Source: Bacteroidales bacterium
Lineage (GTDB): Bacteria; Bacteroidota; Bacteroidia; Bacteroidales; VadinHA17
Direction: 5' to 3'
Assembly (NCBI GenBank): GCA_030596125.1
Contig: JAUVKT010000005.1
Span: 1-57,773 of the forward strand
Length of the DNA: 57,773 nt
In this document: positions 1 through 8,594 of the stretch, piece by piece
Numbering within the stretch: position 1 is the first letter of the stretch
Layout of the letters: the number at the start of each line of letters is the position of its first letter
Made by a program: the position numbers and the translations under genes
The notes under the pieces: generated by a model
What the model was told of the DNA's origin: nothing
Database searches by the model: none
The model's input: the letters and a program-made list of their open reading frames with translations, nothing else

Positions 1-1
1 C

Positions 2-205
2 CTCGCAAGCAATGATGATTTACCAATTCCTCATAAGATGGAAAATTTCGATTCCCATGCAAGATATTCAATATTGAAATTCACAAAAAATTCTATTAAA
101 ATTGAACAAATAGCTATTTCTTATGATTATGAAAAAGCAGCAAGAATGGCAGAAAATAATAAGAGAAATGATTGGGCTAAATGGATAAGAACCGGAAGGG
201 TATAA
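2..205 (+). CDS. C-terminal end of a metallophosphoesterase-like protein (partial)
   Basis: An open frame enters from the left edge and stops with TAA three bases before the next gene's ATG. Its last residues include a short strand segment (DSHARYSILKF), YDYEKAA and a tail WAKWIRTGRV. This pattern resembles the C-terminal end of small YfcE-type metallophosphoesterases, where the last beta strands are followed by a charged helix. No catalytic motif lies inside the window, so the family is inferred from the tail alone. The two-base spacing to the EFR1 gene suggests one transcript. The frame is open from the first full codon, so the true start is outside the window. Confidence 0.5.
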   Translation, partial: LASNDDLPIPHKMENFDSHARYSILKFTKNSIKIEQIAISYDYEKAARMAENNKRNDWAKWIRTGRV

Positions 206-207
206 AA

Positions 208-1263
208 ATGAAATTTCAAAAAGTCATAATTTATTATTTTTCAGTAACTGGAAATGCAAAAAATGCTGCATTATGGATAGCTGATGAAGTAAAAAGAAAG
301 GGAATGGATTTTGAAATTATTAATATCGCTAAAATTAATAATCAAGAAATTCCAAAACCAGCAGCTTATACATTAATTGGATTTTGTTCTCCTACTCACG
401 GATTTCATTTTCCGGAGATAATGCGAAAATTTATTTATAGTTTTCCTAAAACAAATAATTGTAGTGCTTTTATTGCAAATACCCGTGCCGGTTTAAGAAT
501 TGGTAAAATGTTTTTACCAGGACTGAGTGGGGTTTTGCATTATTGGTCTTCTTTGATACTCATTAAAAAAGGGTTTAAAATAGCTGGATTACGACCAGTT
601 GATTTACCTTCAAATTGGTTGTTATTGCATCCTGCACTCAGGAAAACAGGTATTGACCTAATATTCAGACATACTGAGCCAAAGGTAAGGCAGTTTGCAA
701 AAAACATCCTAGATGGGAAAAAGGATTACAGGGCATTATACGATATTATACAAGACACCTTGATTTCACCAATAGCAATTGGATATATGTATGTAGGAAG
801 ATATTTGTTTGCTAAGTCATTTATTTCCTCTTCGGATTGTGACAACTGTGGTATATGCAAGAAAACTTGTCCGGTAAACGCTATAAAACAAGTTAATGGT
901 CGCATGTTTTGGACTTATAAGTGCGAAAGTTGTATGCGATGTATGAATAACTGCCCGCAAAAAGCAATTGAAACTGCACATGGATTTATCCTTGTATTTG
1001 TATTTTTACTGGTAGCCTTACTTAGATATGGTTTAAAACAATTGCTAGCTATTGAGCCTTTTAAAGATTTGTATTGGCTTCAAACTGGAGCAATAGAATT
1101 TTTAATTTCTTCAATAATATTTATTCCTTTTTTGATTTTGGCTTATCGAATTATGCATTGGCTCTTGCGGTTTAGAATATTTGAAAGGTTTATTGTATAT
1201 ACATCTCTCTCAAAATATAAATTTTGGGGCAGATATAAGGCACCTAAAAATAAATTGACTTAA
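208..1263 (+). CDS. EFR1 family flavodoxin/ferredoxin, membrane-anchored
   Basis: The protein has 351 residues if started at the ATG at 208. The ORF track's earlier ATG at 181 lies inside the preceding gene, and GGAAGGG upstream of 208 gives a possible ribosome site. Residues 1 to about 150 are a flavodoxin-like fold beginning IIYYFSVTGNAKNAA. Two 4Fe-4S motifs follow at about 211-260 (CDNCGICKKTCP and CESCMRCMNNCP). Two hydrophobic helices occupy about 265-335, so the protein is probably held in the inner membrane with its redox centres in the cytoplasm. EFR1 proteins are presumed electron carriers; the partner is unknown. The gene is very AT-rich, like the patatin gene after it. Confidence 0.88.
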   Translation: MKFQKVIIYYFSVTGNAKNAALWIADEVKRKGMDFEIINIAKINNQEIPKPAAYTLIGFCSPTHGFHFPEIMRKFIYSFPKTNNCSAFIANTRAGLRIGKMFLPGLSGVLHYWSSLILIKKGFKIAGLRPVDLPSNWLLLHPALRKTGIDLIFRHTEPKVRQFAKNILDGKKDYRALYDIIQDTLISPIAIGYMYVGRYLFAKSFISSSDCDNCGICKKTCPVNAIKQVNGRMFWTYKCESCMRCMNNCPQKAIETAHGFILVFVFLLVALLRYGLKQLLAIEPFKDLYWLQTGAIEFLISSIIFIPFLILAYRIMHWLLRFRIFERFIVYTSLSKYKFWGRYKAPKNKLT

Positions 1264-1291
1264 TCATGCACGCTGGTTTTTGTTACTCGAA

Positions 1292-3481
1292 ATGAGATTT
1301 AATTATTTAAATATTATAATTCTGGTATTGTTCCTGTATACAATTTCATTCACAAATCTCTATTCACAGGAACCGGATAGTAATTCAAGACCAAAAGTAG
1401 GACTTGTACTCTCAGGAGGCGGTGCAAAAGGAATGGCCCATGTCGGTGTTTTGAAAGTGCTGGAGGAAGTGGGGATGCCTATTGATTATATCGGAGGCAC
1501 AAGCATGGGAAGTATTGTTGGTGGATTATATGCTGCTGGTTATACAGCCAGGGACCTGGACAGTATTGTTCATTCTATAGATTGGAACTTCATATTATCT
1601 GATGAAATTCCAAGGCAATACTTATCAATTACCGAAAAGCAAGATAATGACAGGTTCCTGTTATCTTTTCCTATTAATAAAAAGGGAGTTGAATTACCTG
1701 AAGGAATCATAAGAGGACAACACATTGAAAATGAATTTGCTAAATTATGTACTCCGGTTTATGGCATTAGAGACTTCAGCAAATTACCTATCCCTTTTAT
1801 TTGTGTTGCTGTTGATATAGAAACCGGTGAAAAGGTTGTTTTCAGAAAAGGGAACCTGTCCGATGCTATCCGAGCCAGTATGTCCATTCCATCTGTTTTT
1901 TTTCCGATGGAAATTGACGGGCGAAAATATGTGGATGGAGGTATAATAGATAATTTCCCGGTTGCTGACGTAATTGAAATGGGTGCAGATATTATTATTG
2001 GAGTAGATGTGGGTTTTGGTTCTCAAGCTAAGAAAGAGTTCAATTTCTTGACTGTAATGGAAGATGTCATATTTATCTACTCAAGTAAAATAATGAAAGA
2101 GAGTAAAAAGTCCGTTGACATTTTTATCCAACCTGATTTAAAAGGCTACGGTACATCAAGTTTCACGGCCGGAGATTCCCTGATGAGGTATGGGGAAGAA
2201 GCAGCAAGAAAATTATACCCTCAATTAAAATCACTGGCAGATTCTCTGAATGGATTAAGCAGAGTTAAGTTCACCAGGAAACCTCAGCCAATAGTTGATT
2301 CTGTTTTCATAAAGTCTATTCAAATTGAGGGACTTGCTCACCACTCAGAAAGATTTGCAACAGTTAACATACCATTTTCTGTTCTTGAGTGGGTTACTCC
2401 CGAAAAAATTCAGGAAGCGGTTGAATACATGTACGCATCCGCCTATTTCGATAAAGTCACCTCTGAACTTATTGAAGAGGAGGATGGAAGCAGGTTGATC
2501 ATACACTTCAAGGAAAAAGTGTGTGGACTATTGCGTTTAGGATTATATTATGACTTTGATTACAAGGCTGCTTTATTTCTTAATTCAACATTTTATAACT
2601 GGCTGATTAATGATACAAAGTTGTCTCTTACATTAGGCCTGGGAAGAAGTCCAACTTTTGATATTCTCTATTTCATCGATAAGGGACCGATACCGGCGCC
2701 CGGTATTGAATTTTCCAGCAACTGGGAAAGCGTACCCCTCATTTCAGATTCATCCAGAAAAGAAATTGCCACTTTTAATTGCTCTGTTACAAATGCGAAG
2801 CTGTTTCTGCAGTCAAATTTTTCAAATACCCTTGCATTTCGGGTTGGAGGGGAATGGACCCACGCTGCTATTAAGCCAGATGTTTCATTGATTGAATTTG
2901 GGAATCTTTCTGATAATTTTTGGGGGGTGTTTTCATCTCTTTATGCTGACACTTATGATCATCCAAATTTTCCCAAAAAAGGCCAACAAGCTCTGGTTGA
3001 AGCTAAGTTTATAGCAAACATTAACCTTAAACCTATATCATATTTTAGATTAGAATATCGGTTTGCTCAAAAGTTGTCAAAAAAAATCACTCTTATTCCT
3101 TCAGTTTATGGAGGCATTACGGCAGGTGATTCAATACCTATTCAATATAGTTTTCCTTTGGGTGGCCTTACCGAAATAGATAGATTTGGACATATGCCAT
3201 TTATAGGGTATAAGTATTTTGAGACGGGAAATAATAATGTCATTTTTGGCAGGCTTGATTTGCAATTTCAAATTCGAAAAAACATGTATCTTATTTTGAT
3301 GGGCAATGTAGGTTACCAGGATGAAAATTTGAAAAGCCTTCTTACTCCCGCCGGACTTATATCCGGGTTTGGTTTAACCTATGGACTCGATACCCCTGTT
3401 GGACCGCTAAAAGTTTCTGTAATGAGATCGGGTGAGTATAAAGATCTCCTGGGCTATATCCAGTTGGGATACTGGTTTTGA
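1292..3481 (+). CDS. Patatin-like phospholipase fused to POTRA and Omp85-type beta-barrel
   Basis: The ATG at 1292 (MRFNYLNIII) is preferred over the track's TTG at 1280 because it begins a clean signal peptide ending near NLYSQ. The patatin domain spans roughly residues 35-300, with the glycine-rich oxyanion loop SGGGAKG (about 41), the nucleophile motif GTSMG (about 70) and the catalytic Asp in DGG (about 214). A POTRA-like segment around 340-415 precedes about 300 residues of beta-rich sequence ending in an aromatic residue (GYWF), as in Omp85 barrels. This order resembles type Vd autotransporters such as PlpD. The enzyme probably hydrolyses lipid acyl esters at the outer membrane. Whether the patatin part is exposed or periplasmic cannot be read from the sequence. 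Confidence 0.9.
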   Translation: MRFNYLNIIILVLFLYTISFTNLYSQEPDSNSRPKVGLVLSGGGAKGMAHVGVLKVLEEVGMPIDYIGGTSMGSIVGGLYAAGYTARDLDSIVHSIDWNFILSDEIPRQYLSITEKQDNDRFLLSFPINKKGVELPEGIIRGQHIENEFAKLCTPVYGIRDFSKLPIPFICVAVDIETGEKVVFRKGNLSDAIRASMSIPSVFFPMEIDGRKYVDGGIIDNFPVADVIEMGADIIIGVDVGFGSQAKKEFNFLTVMEDVIFIYSSKIMKESKKSVDIFIQPDLKGYGTSSFTAGDSLMRYGEEAARKLYPQLKSLADSLNGLSRVKFTRKPQPIVDSVFIKSIQIEGLAHHSERFATVNIPFSVLEWVTPEKIQEAVEYMYASAYFDKVTSELIEEEDGSRLIIHFKEKVCGLLRLGLYYDFDYKAALFLNSTFYNWLINDTKLSLTLGLGRSPTFDILYFIDKGPIPAPGIEFSSNWESVPLISDSSRKEIATFNCSVTNAKLFLQSNFSNTLAFRVGGEWTHAAIKPDVSLIEFGNLSDNFWGVFSSLYADTYDHPNFPKKGQQALVEAKFIANINLKPISYFRLEYRFAQKLSKKITLIPSVYGGITAGDSIPIQYSFPLGGLTEIDRFGHMPFIGYKYFETGNNNVIFGRLDLQFQIRKNMYLILMGNVGYQDENLKSLLTPAGLISGFGLTYGLDTPVGPLKVSVMRSGEYKDLLGYIQLGYWF

Positions 3482-3624
3482 TTAGAAGAAACATCAGCAT
3501 TGACGAATACAAAGAGATTCTGAAATCCGCTGATCTGCTTCCGAGCAGAATGATTTTGAAAGACAATGGAAACATTTGTTATATTAAAAGAGTTAGTGCA
3601 AGATCCGGATTATACAGATCGTAG
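3478..3624 (+). pseudogene. Truncated DUF4332-like fragment
   Basis: A 48-codon frame starts at a TTG that overlaps the patatin stop (TTGA). It reads ISIDEYKEILKSADLLPSRM, which resembles the N-terminus of DUF4332-type helix-hairpin-helix proteins from memory. It then loses recognisable similarity and stops at TAG. Intact relatives are far longer. I read it as a decayed gene remnant, though a genuine short coupled ORF cannot be excluded. No search was possible. Confidence 0.3.
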
Positions 3625-3805
3625 AAAAAAGTATCTGAATAGCCTTGATCTTAGTGTTATAGATAAGCCAATCCGAAAGATAATTGAGTGTTTTGGTAAG
3701 CGAGAGATATGTTTTTTGAGGAAATTGAATCTTTGGTCTGCATTAACATGCAAGGAATTCGCTAACAACAACCCGGAAATAATATTCTACATAACTTCAT
3801 CTTGA
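3566..3805 (+). CDS. Small hypothetical protein, possibly a gene remnant
   Basis: This 79-codon ATG frame overlaps the end of the preceding fragment in another frame. The first about 55 residues look protein-like (DPDYTDRRKKYL, then IDKPIRKIIECFGKREICF), while the end is nondescript. The product is not recognised. The 'DKPIR..IE.F.K' stretch has the feel of a conserved alpha-helical protein cut short, perhaps by a frameshift near 3720. It lies between the patatin gene and the GC-rich MATE gene, at what may be the edge of a transferred segment. No other gene is seen between 3482 and 3863. Confidence 0.3.
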   Translation: METFVILKELVQDPDYTDRRKKYLNSLDLSVIDKPIRKIIECFGKREICFLRKLNLWSALTCKEFANNNPEIIFYITSS

Positions 3806-3863
3806 TGTTTATATTATGAGTAGTGGAGAAAATTAAGAAAACACTAGAAAAGGATACCAGACT

Positions 3864-5264
3864 GTGAGAGATTTAACACAGGGAAGCGAAGGCCGGAATA
3901 TTCTGAGGTTTGCCATTCCGATGTTGGTGGGACACATGTTCCAGCAGCTCTACACTTTTGTGGACCAGATTATCGTGGGCAGGTTCCTGGGCAAAGAGGC
4001 CCTGGCTTCGGTGGGGGCTTCCTTTCCCGTTATCTTCACGCTAATTGCACTGATCATGGGGATCGCCACAGGCGGAACCATTGTGATCTCCCAGTTTTTC
4101 GGTGCCAAGAATTTCACCAAGGTGAAACGTGCCATCGATACCATGTTTATCATTATGGGTATCTCTGCAGTGATCATGACCGTGGTGGGGATTACCTTTT
4201 CGGAACAGATCTTCCAGCTGATGAAGCTTCCCGAGGAACTGATGCCCACTGCCAATGCCTATTTTTCCATCTATGTATCCGGACTGGTGGTCTTTTTCGG
4301 GTACAATGGTGTGGCTGCCATCCTGCGTGGTTTGGGCGATTCCATCACCCCTCTCTATTTCATGGTTCTGGCTACTGTTCTGAATATTGGACTGGACCTA
4401 CTGTTTATTGTGAAGCTGGGCTGGGGGATCGAAGGAGCCGCACTGGCCACCATCATTGCACAGGGAACAGCCTTTATCGCAGCAATTTTCTACCTTAATA
4501 AAACTCACGAACTGATCAAATTCAACATCAGGGAGTTCTCTTTTGATTGGGAAATATGCAAACAGAGTCTGCGCATTGGTCTGCCAACAGGATTACAGCA
4601 TACTTTTGTGGCACTGGGTATGATGGCACTCATGGGAATTGTGAATGGATTTGGCACCGATGTGGTGGCCGCATATACGGCGGCCGGAAGACTCGACAGT
4701 CTGGCCATTATTCCCTCCATGGTATTCTCCACTGCCCTGTCAACCTTCGTGGGACAAAATATCGGGGCAGGCAAGATTGAGAGGGTGAAGCGTGGGCTGT
4801 CACGGACCATGCTAATGGCTTCCGCAACTGCCATTGGGATCACCCTTCTGATCATTCTCTTCAAATTACCCCTGATGAGTCTCTTTACGGTGGACCAGGC
4901 CGTGATCAATATTGGGGGTAATTATCTCACCATCGTCACATCGTTCTACCTTCTGTTCACAGGAATGTTTGTGTACAACGGGGTGATGAGGGGTGCCGGG
5001 GATACCATTGTACCCATGTTCCTTACACTCATTTCACTCTGGATCATCCGCATCCCGGCAGCCATACTCCTCAGCCAGGAGACCATTATGATCTTTGGGC
5101 TTTCACTCAGGGGTGCCGGGTTAGGTGAAGCGGGGATCTGGTGGTCCATCCCAAGCGGTTGGGGAGTCGGTTTGCTGCTCTCCTACATCTACTACAAAAC
5201 CGGCAGGTGGAAAACCAAAACTGTGGTAAAAGCCAAAGTGGAACCGACAACGGTCACCCGGTAA
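3864..5264 (+). CDS. MATE family efflux transporter
   Basis: The protein has 466 residues, a normal MATE length, starting at GTG with AAGGAT about ten bases upstream. The N-terminus RDLTQGSEGRNILRFAIPML and LYTFVDQIIVGRFLG are typical of the DinF/NorM-like bacterial MATE group. About twelve hydrophobic helices form two related halves; the second begins near SLRIGLPTGLQHTFVALG. It should export cationic or other small molecules using an ion gradient across the inner membrane, and the substrate is not predictable. The base composition is clearly richer in G and C than the flanking genes. It converges with the DUF1846 gene, with only 15 bases between stop codons. Confidence 0.93.
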   Translation: MRDLTQGSEGRNILRFAIPMLVGHMFQQLYTFVDQIIVGRFLGKEALASVGASFPVIFTLIALIMGIATGGTIVISQFFGAKNFTKVKRAIDTMFIIMGISAVIMTVVGITFSEQIFQLMKLPEELMPTANAYFSIYVSGLVVFFGYNGVAAILRGLGDSITPLYFMVLATVLNIGLDLLFIVKLGWGIEGAALATIIAQGTAFIAAIFYLNKTHELIKFNIREFSFDWEICKQSLRIGLPTGLQHTFVALGMMALMGIVNGFGTDVVAAYTAAGRLDSLAIIPSMVFSTALSTFVGQNIGAGKIERVKRGLSRTMLMASATAIGITLLIILFKLPLMSLFTVDQAVINIGGNYLTIVTSFYLLFTGMFVYNGVMRGAGDTIVPMFLTLISLWIIRIPAAILLSQETIMIFGLSLRGAGLGEAGIWWSIPSGWGVGLLLSYIYYKTGRWKTKTVVKAKVEPTTVTR

Positions 5265-5279
5265 AACATTAAAGCTTTG

Positions 5280-6818
5280 TTATTCCCTTAAAAACAGACT
5301 CTTTGTAGAAAAAGCCGGGTCGCAGGTCAGGTTCATATGCAGTTTCCGCAGGCCTGCTTCATCTCCCGGGGTGGGAATATGGGTCAGGTGAACCTCGCAG
5401 TTCCGAAGTTCCTTCAATTTCTGGACAGCCATCTGAGCAGCGGGATTCGAAATAGCAGATATCCCCAGTGCGATCATGGTCTCTTCCAGGTCAAGACTGA
5501 CCATCCTGCCCTTCAGGATCTCCTTTTTAAGAAAAGCAATTGAATCGATGATACTTTTTGGCAAAAGGTCTAAGTTATCCGGAAGTTCGGCCAGGTGTTT
5601 GGTCGCATTCAGGATGAGGCTGGACGCAGCATGCAACAGAGGTGAATTCTTGCCTGTGATGATGGTACCATCCTTCAGTTCAATGGCCGCCCCGCTAAAG
5701 ATGTCTTCATTTCCCTTTCCCTGTTTTTCTGCTTCTTTTGCTGCCTGGATGGCTGGCTCCACAACCTTCCTGTCATCCACCCTTGCATTCACCTTTTCCA
5801 TGATCATCTCAGCCCGATCGAGTGTATTCCTGTCCACCAATCCCATGGCATACTCCACCGCACACCTGTAATATCTCCTGATGATCTCCTGGTGACTGGC
5901 TTCCTGGATCACCTCATCATCCACAATTCCGGCACTAGCCCTGTTGACACCCATGTCAGTGGGTGATTTGTACATTGATTCTTCACCCGTAATCTTTTCA
6001 ATGATTTTTTTCAGCAACGGAATGGCTTCATTATCACGATTATAATTAACTGCTTTGACATTATAAGCTTCCAGGTGATGGTGATCAATCTGTACCAGGT
6101 CATTCAGATCCACGGTGGCTGCTTCATAAGCGATATTGACCTTGTGAGAGAGGGCCAGGTTCCAGATCGGGAAAGTTTCGAACTTGGCATAACCGGCCTT
6201 TATACCCTTTTTGTAATCATGGTAGAGGTTGCTGAGGCAGGTAGCCAGTTTGCCGCTTCCTGGCCCCGGAGCAGTTACTACTACAATGGGCTTGCTGGTT
6301 TCAATGTATTCATTAGACCCGTAGCCATAGTCGCTAACGATCTGATCAACAGTCGATGGGTAGCCCTTGGTAAACTTGTGTGTATACACCCGTATCCCAT
6401 TACGTTCCAGCTTGTTTTTAAAAGATCTGGCAGCCGGCTGGTTCTCGTAGCGGGTAATGACAACAGCAAAAACATCAATACCCCATTCCTTAAAATCATC
6501 AATGGCCTTTAGGGCATCGGAATCATAGGTAATCCCAAAATCAGCCCTTATTTTCTTTCTCTCAATATCACCTGCATAAATGCAAAGGATGATAACGATT
6601 TTGTCTTTCAATTTTTGCAACAGACGCATTTTAACATTTGGATCAAAACCGGGAAGCACCCTTGCAGCATGGTAATCAAACATGATCTTACCACCAAATT
6701 CAAGGTACAGCTTATCCTGAAAACGGTCAACCCGCTCAAGGATGGCTATCGTCTGTTCTTTTAAATACGCTTCGTTATCGAAACCGATTTTTCCGGAAGA
6801 ATTAGGTTTTTGAGGCAT
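5280..6818 (-). CDS. DUF1846 domain-containing protein
   Basis: A full-length DUF1846 protein of 512 residues if started at the ATG at 6818 (MPQKPNSSGKIGFDNEAYL); the track's TTG at 6848 adds ten residues of doubtful value. Recognisable family blocks are ILERVDRFQDKLYLEFGGK, DFHAARVLPG-like DYHAARVLPGFDPN, VVTAPGPGSGKLATC, GYAKFETFPIWNL and SPTDMGVNRAS. A structure is known for a streptococcal homologue, but the reaction is not established. The phosphate-loop-like GPGSGK suggests nucleotide binding. The gene shares the higher GC of the MATE gene beside it, so the two may have arrived together. Confidence 0.92.
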   Translation of the reverse strand: MPQKPNSSGKIGFDNEAYLKEQTIAILERVDRFQDKLYLEFGGKIMFDYHAARVLPGFDPNVKMRLLQKLKDKIVIILCIYAGDIERKKIRADFGITYDSDALKAIDDFKEWGIDVFAVVITRYENQPAARSFKNKLERNGIRVYTHKFTKGYPSTVDQIVSDYGYGSNEYIETSKPIVVVTAPGPGSGKLATCLSNLYHDYKKGIKAGYAKFETFPIWNLALSHKVNIAYEAATVDLNDLVQIDHHHLEAYNVKAVNYNRDNEAIPLLKKIIEKITGEESMYKSPTDMGVNRASAGIVDDEVIQEASHQEIIRRYYRCAVEYAMGLVDRNTLDRAEMIMEKVNARVDDRKVVEPAIQAAKEAEKQGKGNEDIFSGAAIELKDGTIITGKNSPLLHAASSLILNATKHLAELPDNLDLLPKSIIDSIAFLKKEILKGRMVSLDLEETMIALGISAISNPAAQMAVQKLKELRNCEVHLTHIPTPGDEAGLRKLHMNLTCDPAFSTKSLFLRE

Positions 6819-7240
6819 TAGTAATGAGAATTTGAATAATGATTTCAAGATAGAAAAAAAATCATTTTGTTTTATATCAGTTTAAGACTTTTTATATCCG
6901 TTTTAGAGTTTATGTGATGTGCGGATCCCCTCTCTTTTGTATTGTTGAGCAACAACCTGTAATGATAAAACAATTATAGTGTTTGGGTCAGAAAAAATAT
7001 TTTTTCTACTCTAATTGTTGCCTGAGTAACATAATCAGTTTTTGCCAATCCAACAATTATTTTATCAGGGTTAACTTCTGGCTGTTTTTTTTATTTTTTT
7101 AGGTTGTGCCTGAACGCTGCGCTAAACGAAGGTTTATTGTTGTTGGTCGTATAATTCTTTGTACTAATATTATAGTCGATTCTTAAAATAAATAAACTAA
7201 TAAAATGGAATAATTCAGATTATAATTTGTGCCATTATTA
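6819..7240. other. Gene-poor AT-rich intergenic stretch
   Basis: No plausible protein or structural RNA was found. It holds a perfect 16-bp palindrome GAAAAAATATTTTTTC (6991-7006), a small TGTTG/CAACA inverted repeat near 6945, and a short GC-richer patch (GAACGCTGCGCTAAACGAAG) near 7112. It contains the upstream region of the DUF1846 gene and the 3' flank of the isomerase-like gene. I could not assign a promoter. Confidence 0.4.
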
Positions 7241-8275
7241 CTATAGTTCTTTAAATACTTTCTCGAGTAATGCTTTTGTTGCTTTAATTCCTTCGTCCTC
7301 GGAAAGCTGGCTGCCTTCGTATTCGATTCCAACATAACCTCTGAACCCTGACTCTTTTACGATTTTCATAATTCTAAGAAAATCAGAGTTGACTTCATTT
7401 CCATTTTCATCAAATTCATGTGATTTGGCGCTGACTCCTTTTGCGTAAGGCATTAATTCAGCGATACCTTGATATCGGTCATACTCATTGACACAACCCT
7501 CAGGACCCATTTCTATGCAGAAATTTCCGAAATCCGGAAGCGTCCCTACATTGTCCTTTCCCACTTTCGCCATCACTCCAGCAAGCCATTTTCCATCCGA
7601 AGAGTAACCACCGTGATTCTCCACGATGATGTTGATACCTTTTGAAGCACCATATTCTCCCAATTTGGAAAGTCCATCGACAGCATTTGTGGCCACCTCT
7701 TCAGGAGTTCCTTGCCCCGCTGCATTGACACGTATTGAATGGGCCCCGAGGAATTTGGCCACATCTACCCATTGATGATGGTTTTCAACAGCAGCCATAC
7801 GTGCCTCGGGATCAGAATCTCCAAGATTACCCAATGCATCGCACATAATTAATCCAACAGTTACTCCAGCTTCCTCACATTTCTGCTTGAATCCGTTCCA
7901 GTAGGCTTGATCATAAGCCTTACTAAAATAGAAAGTATTCACCAATTCTATTGAGTGAATCCCGTATCCAGCAGCAATTGCAGGAAAATCCACGGGATCC
8001 AATTCACCCTTTAATAAATCGTCGGGCGATTCCATGAGCATTCTGCCAAATTCCTGCCAATCCTGAATAGCTCCGCCGAAAAATGATCGGTACAAGGACC
8101 ATTGAGCCAGTGAGATTTGAAAATCAGGGGTGGTTTCTACATTTGATTCAGTTTGGTCTTCTTTAGATGCTGATGTCTCTGAAGATTTAGATCCTGTATT
8201 ACAGGACAAAAGGAAAACAGTTGCTGTAGCCATCAATAAGATTTTTGGCAGCAGAATTTGATTTTTCTTTTTCAT
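7241..8275 (-). CDS. Exported TIM-barrel sugar phosphate isomerase/epimerase-like lipoprotein
   Basis: 344 residues. The N-terminus is a lipoprotein signal (KILLMATATVFLLSC, Cys25) followed by a Ser/Thr/Glu-rich linker to about residue 50. The rest is an AP-endonuclease-2 / xylose-isomerase-like TIM barrel. Visible pieces are ISLAQWSLYR, GIHSIELVNTFYF, NIIVENHGGYSSDG (a likely metal-binding Glu/His strand), LPDFGNFCIE and YVGIEYEGSQ near the C-terminus. Cytoplasmic relatives isomerise or epimerise sugars. Exported, lipid-anchored versions are common in Bacteroidota, where they are thought to act on carbohydrates outside the cytoplasm. No SusC/D partner lies nearby, so the substrate is open. 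Confidence 0.85.
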   Translation of the reverse strand: MKKKNQILLPKILLMATATVFLLSCNTGSKSSETSASKEDQTESNVETTPDFQISLAQWSLYRSFFGGAIQDWQEFGRMLMESPDDLLKGELDPVDFPAIAAGYGIHSIELVNTFYFSKAYDQAYWNGFKQKCEEAGVTVGLIMCDALGNLGDSDPEARMAAVENHHQWVDVAKFLGAHSIRVNAAGQGTPEEVATNAVDGLSKLGEYGASKGINIIVENHGGYSSDGKWLAGVMAKVGKDNVGTLPDFGNFCIEMGPEGCVNEYDRYQGIAELMPYAKGVSAKSHEFDENGNEVNSDFLRIMKIVKESGFRGYVGIEYEGSQLSEDEGIKATKALLEKVFKEL

Positions 8276-8425
8276 CGATTTATAGTTTTTAGTTTAATAA
8301 ATAAAGCGTTTCGAACGAAGATGTACTAGCAAAGTTATAAAATTCTTATACTTGACAGTGTAGCAATATTTACACATCCTACAAGAATAATCCGACCATG
8401 TCCTAATGGCTTTAGCTGAACCGAA

Positions 8426-8481
8426 GGCCAACTTGTTGGCCGAGCTCGGCGACTTCGTCGGACGTAGCCAATAATATTGGC
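8426..8481. repeat. Chain of contiguous perfect palindromes
   Basis: Four palindromes follow each other with almost no spacing: GGCCAAC-TT-GTTGGCC (8426-8441), CCGAGCTCGG (8440-8449), CGAC-TTC-GTCG (8450-8460) and GCCAATA-A-TATTGGC (8467-8481). The patch is much more GC-rich than its surroundings and sits in the 319-bp gap between the isomerase-like gene and the small lysine-rich gene. Very short loops argue against ordinary terminators. No coding signal was seen in the gap. Confidence 0.6.
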
Positions 8482-8594
8482 GAAGCCTGAAGCCAATGTG
8501 CATGAACGGTCCGAGTATGGTTTCGTAGCTCCCCCGCAGGGTAGTTATGAACTATACACATATTGTGCTTAGTTTTATCAGAATACCGTAAATC

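Noticed and set aside
4505-4909. 134-residue minus-strand ORF inside the MATE gene
   Set aside because: It is a shadow of a GC-rich hydrophobic coding region; the MATE frame is clearly real.
5476-5871. 131-residue plus-strand ORF antisense to DUF1846
   Set aside because: It is a shadow ORF without a recognisable domain; the minus-strand protein matches its family throughout.
6991-7006. Perfect palindrome GAAAAAATATTTTTTC
   Set aside because: It is pure A/T-run symmetry expected in AT-rich intergenic DNA; no second feature supports a function.
6849-7240. Possible attC-like or recombination site near GAACGCTGCGCTAAACGAAG
   Set aside because: No matching partner arms, integrase gene or second copy was found.
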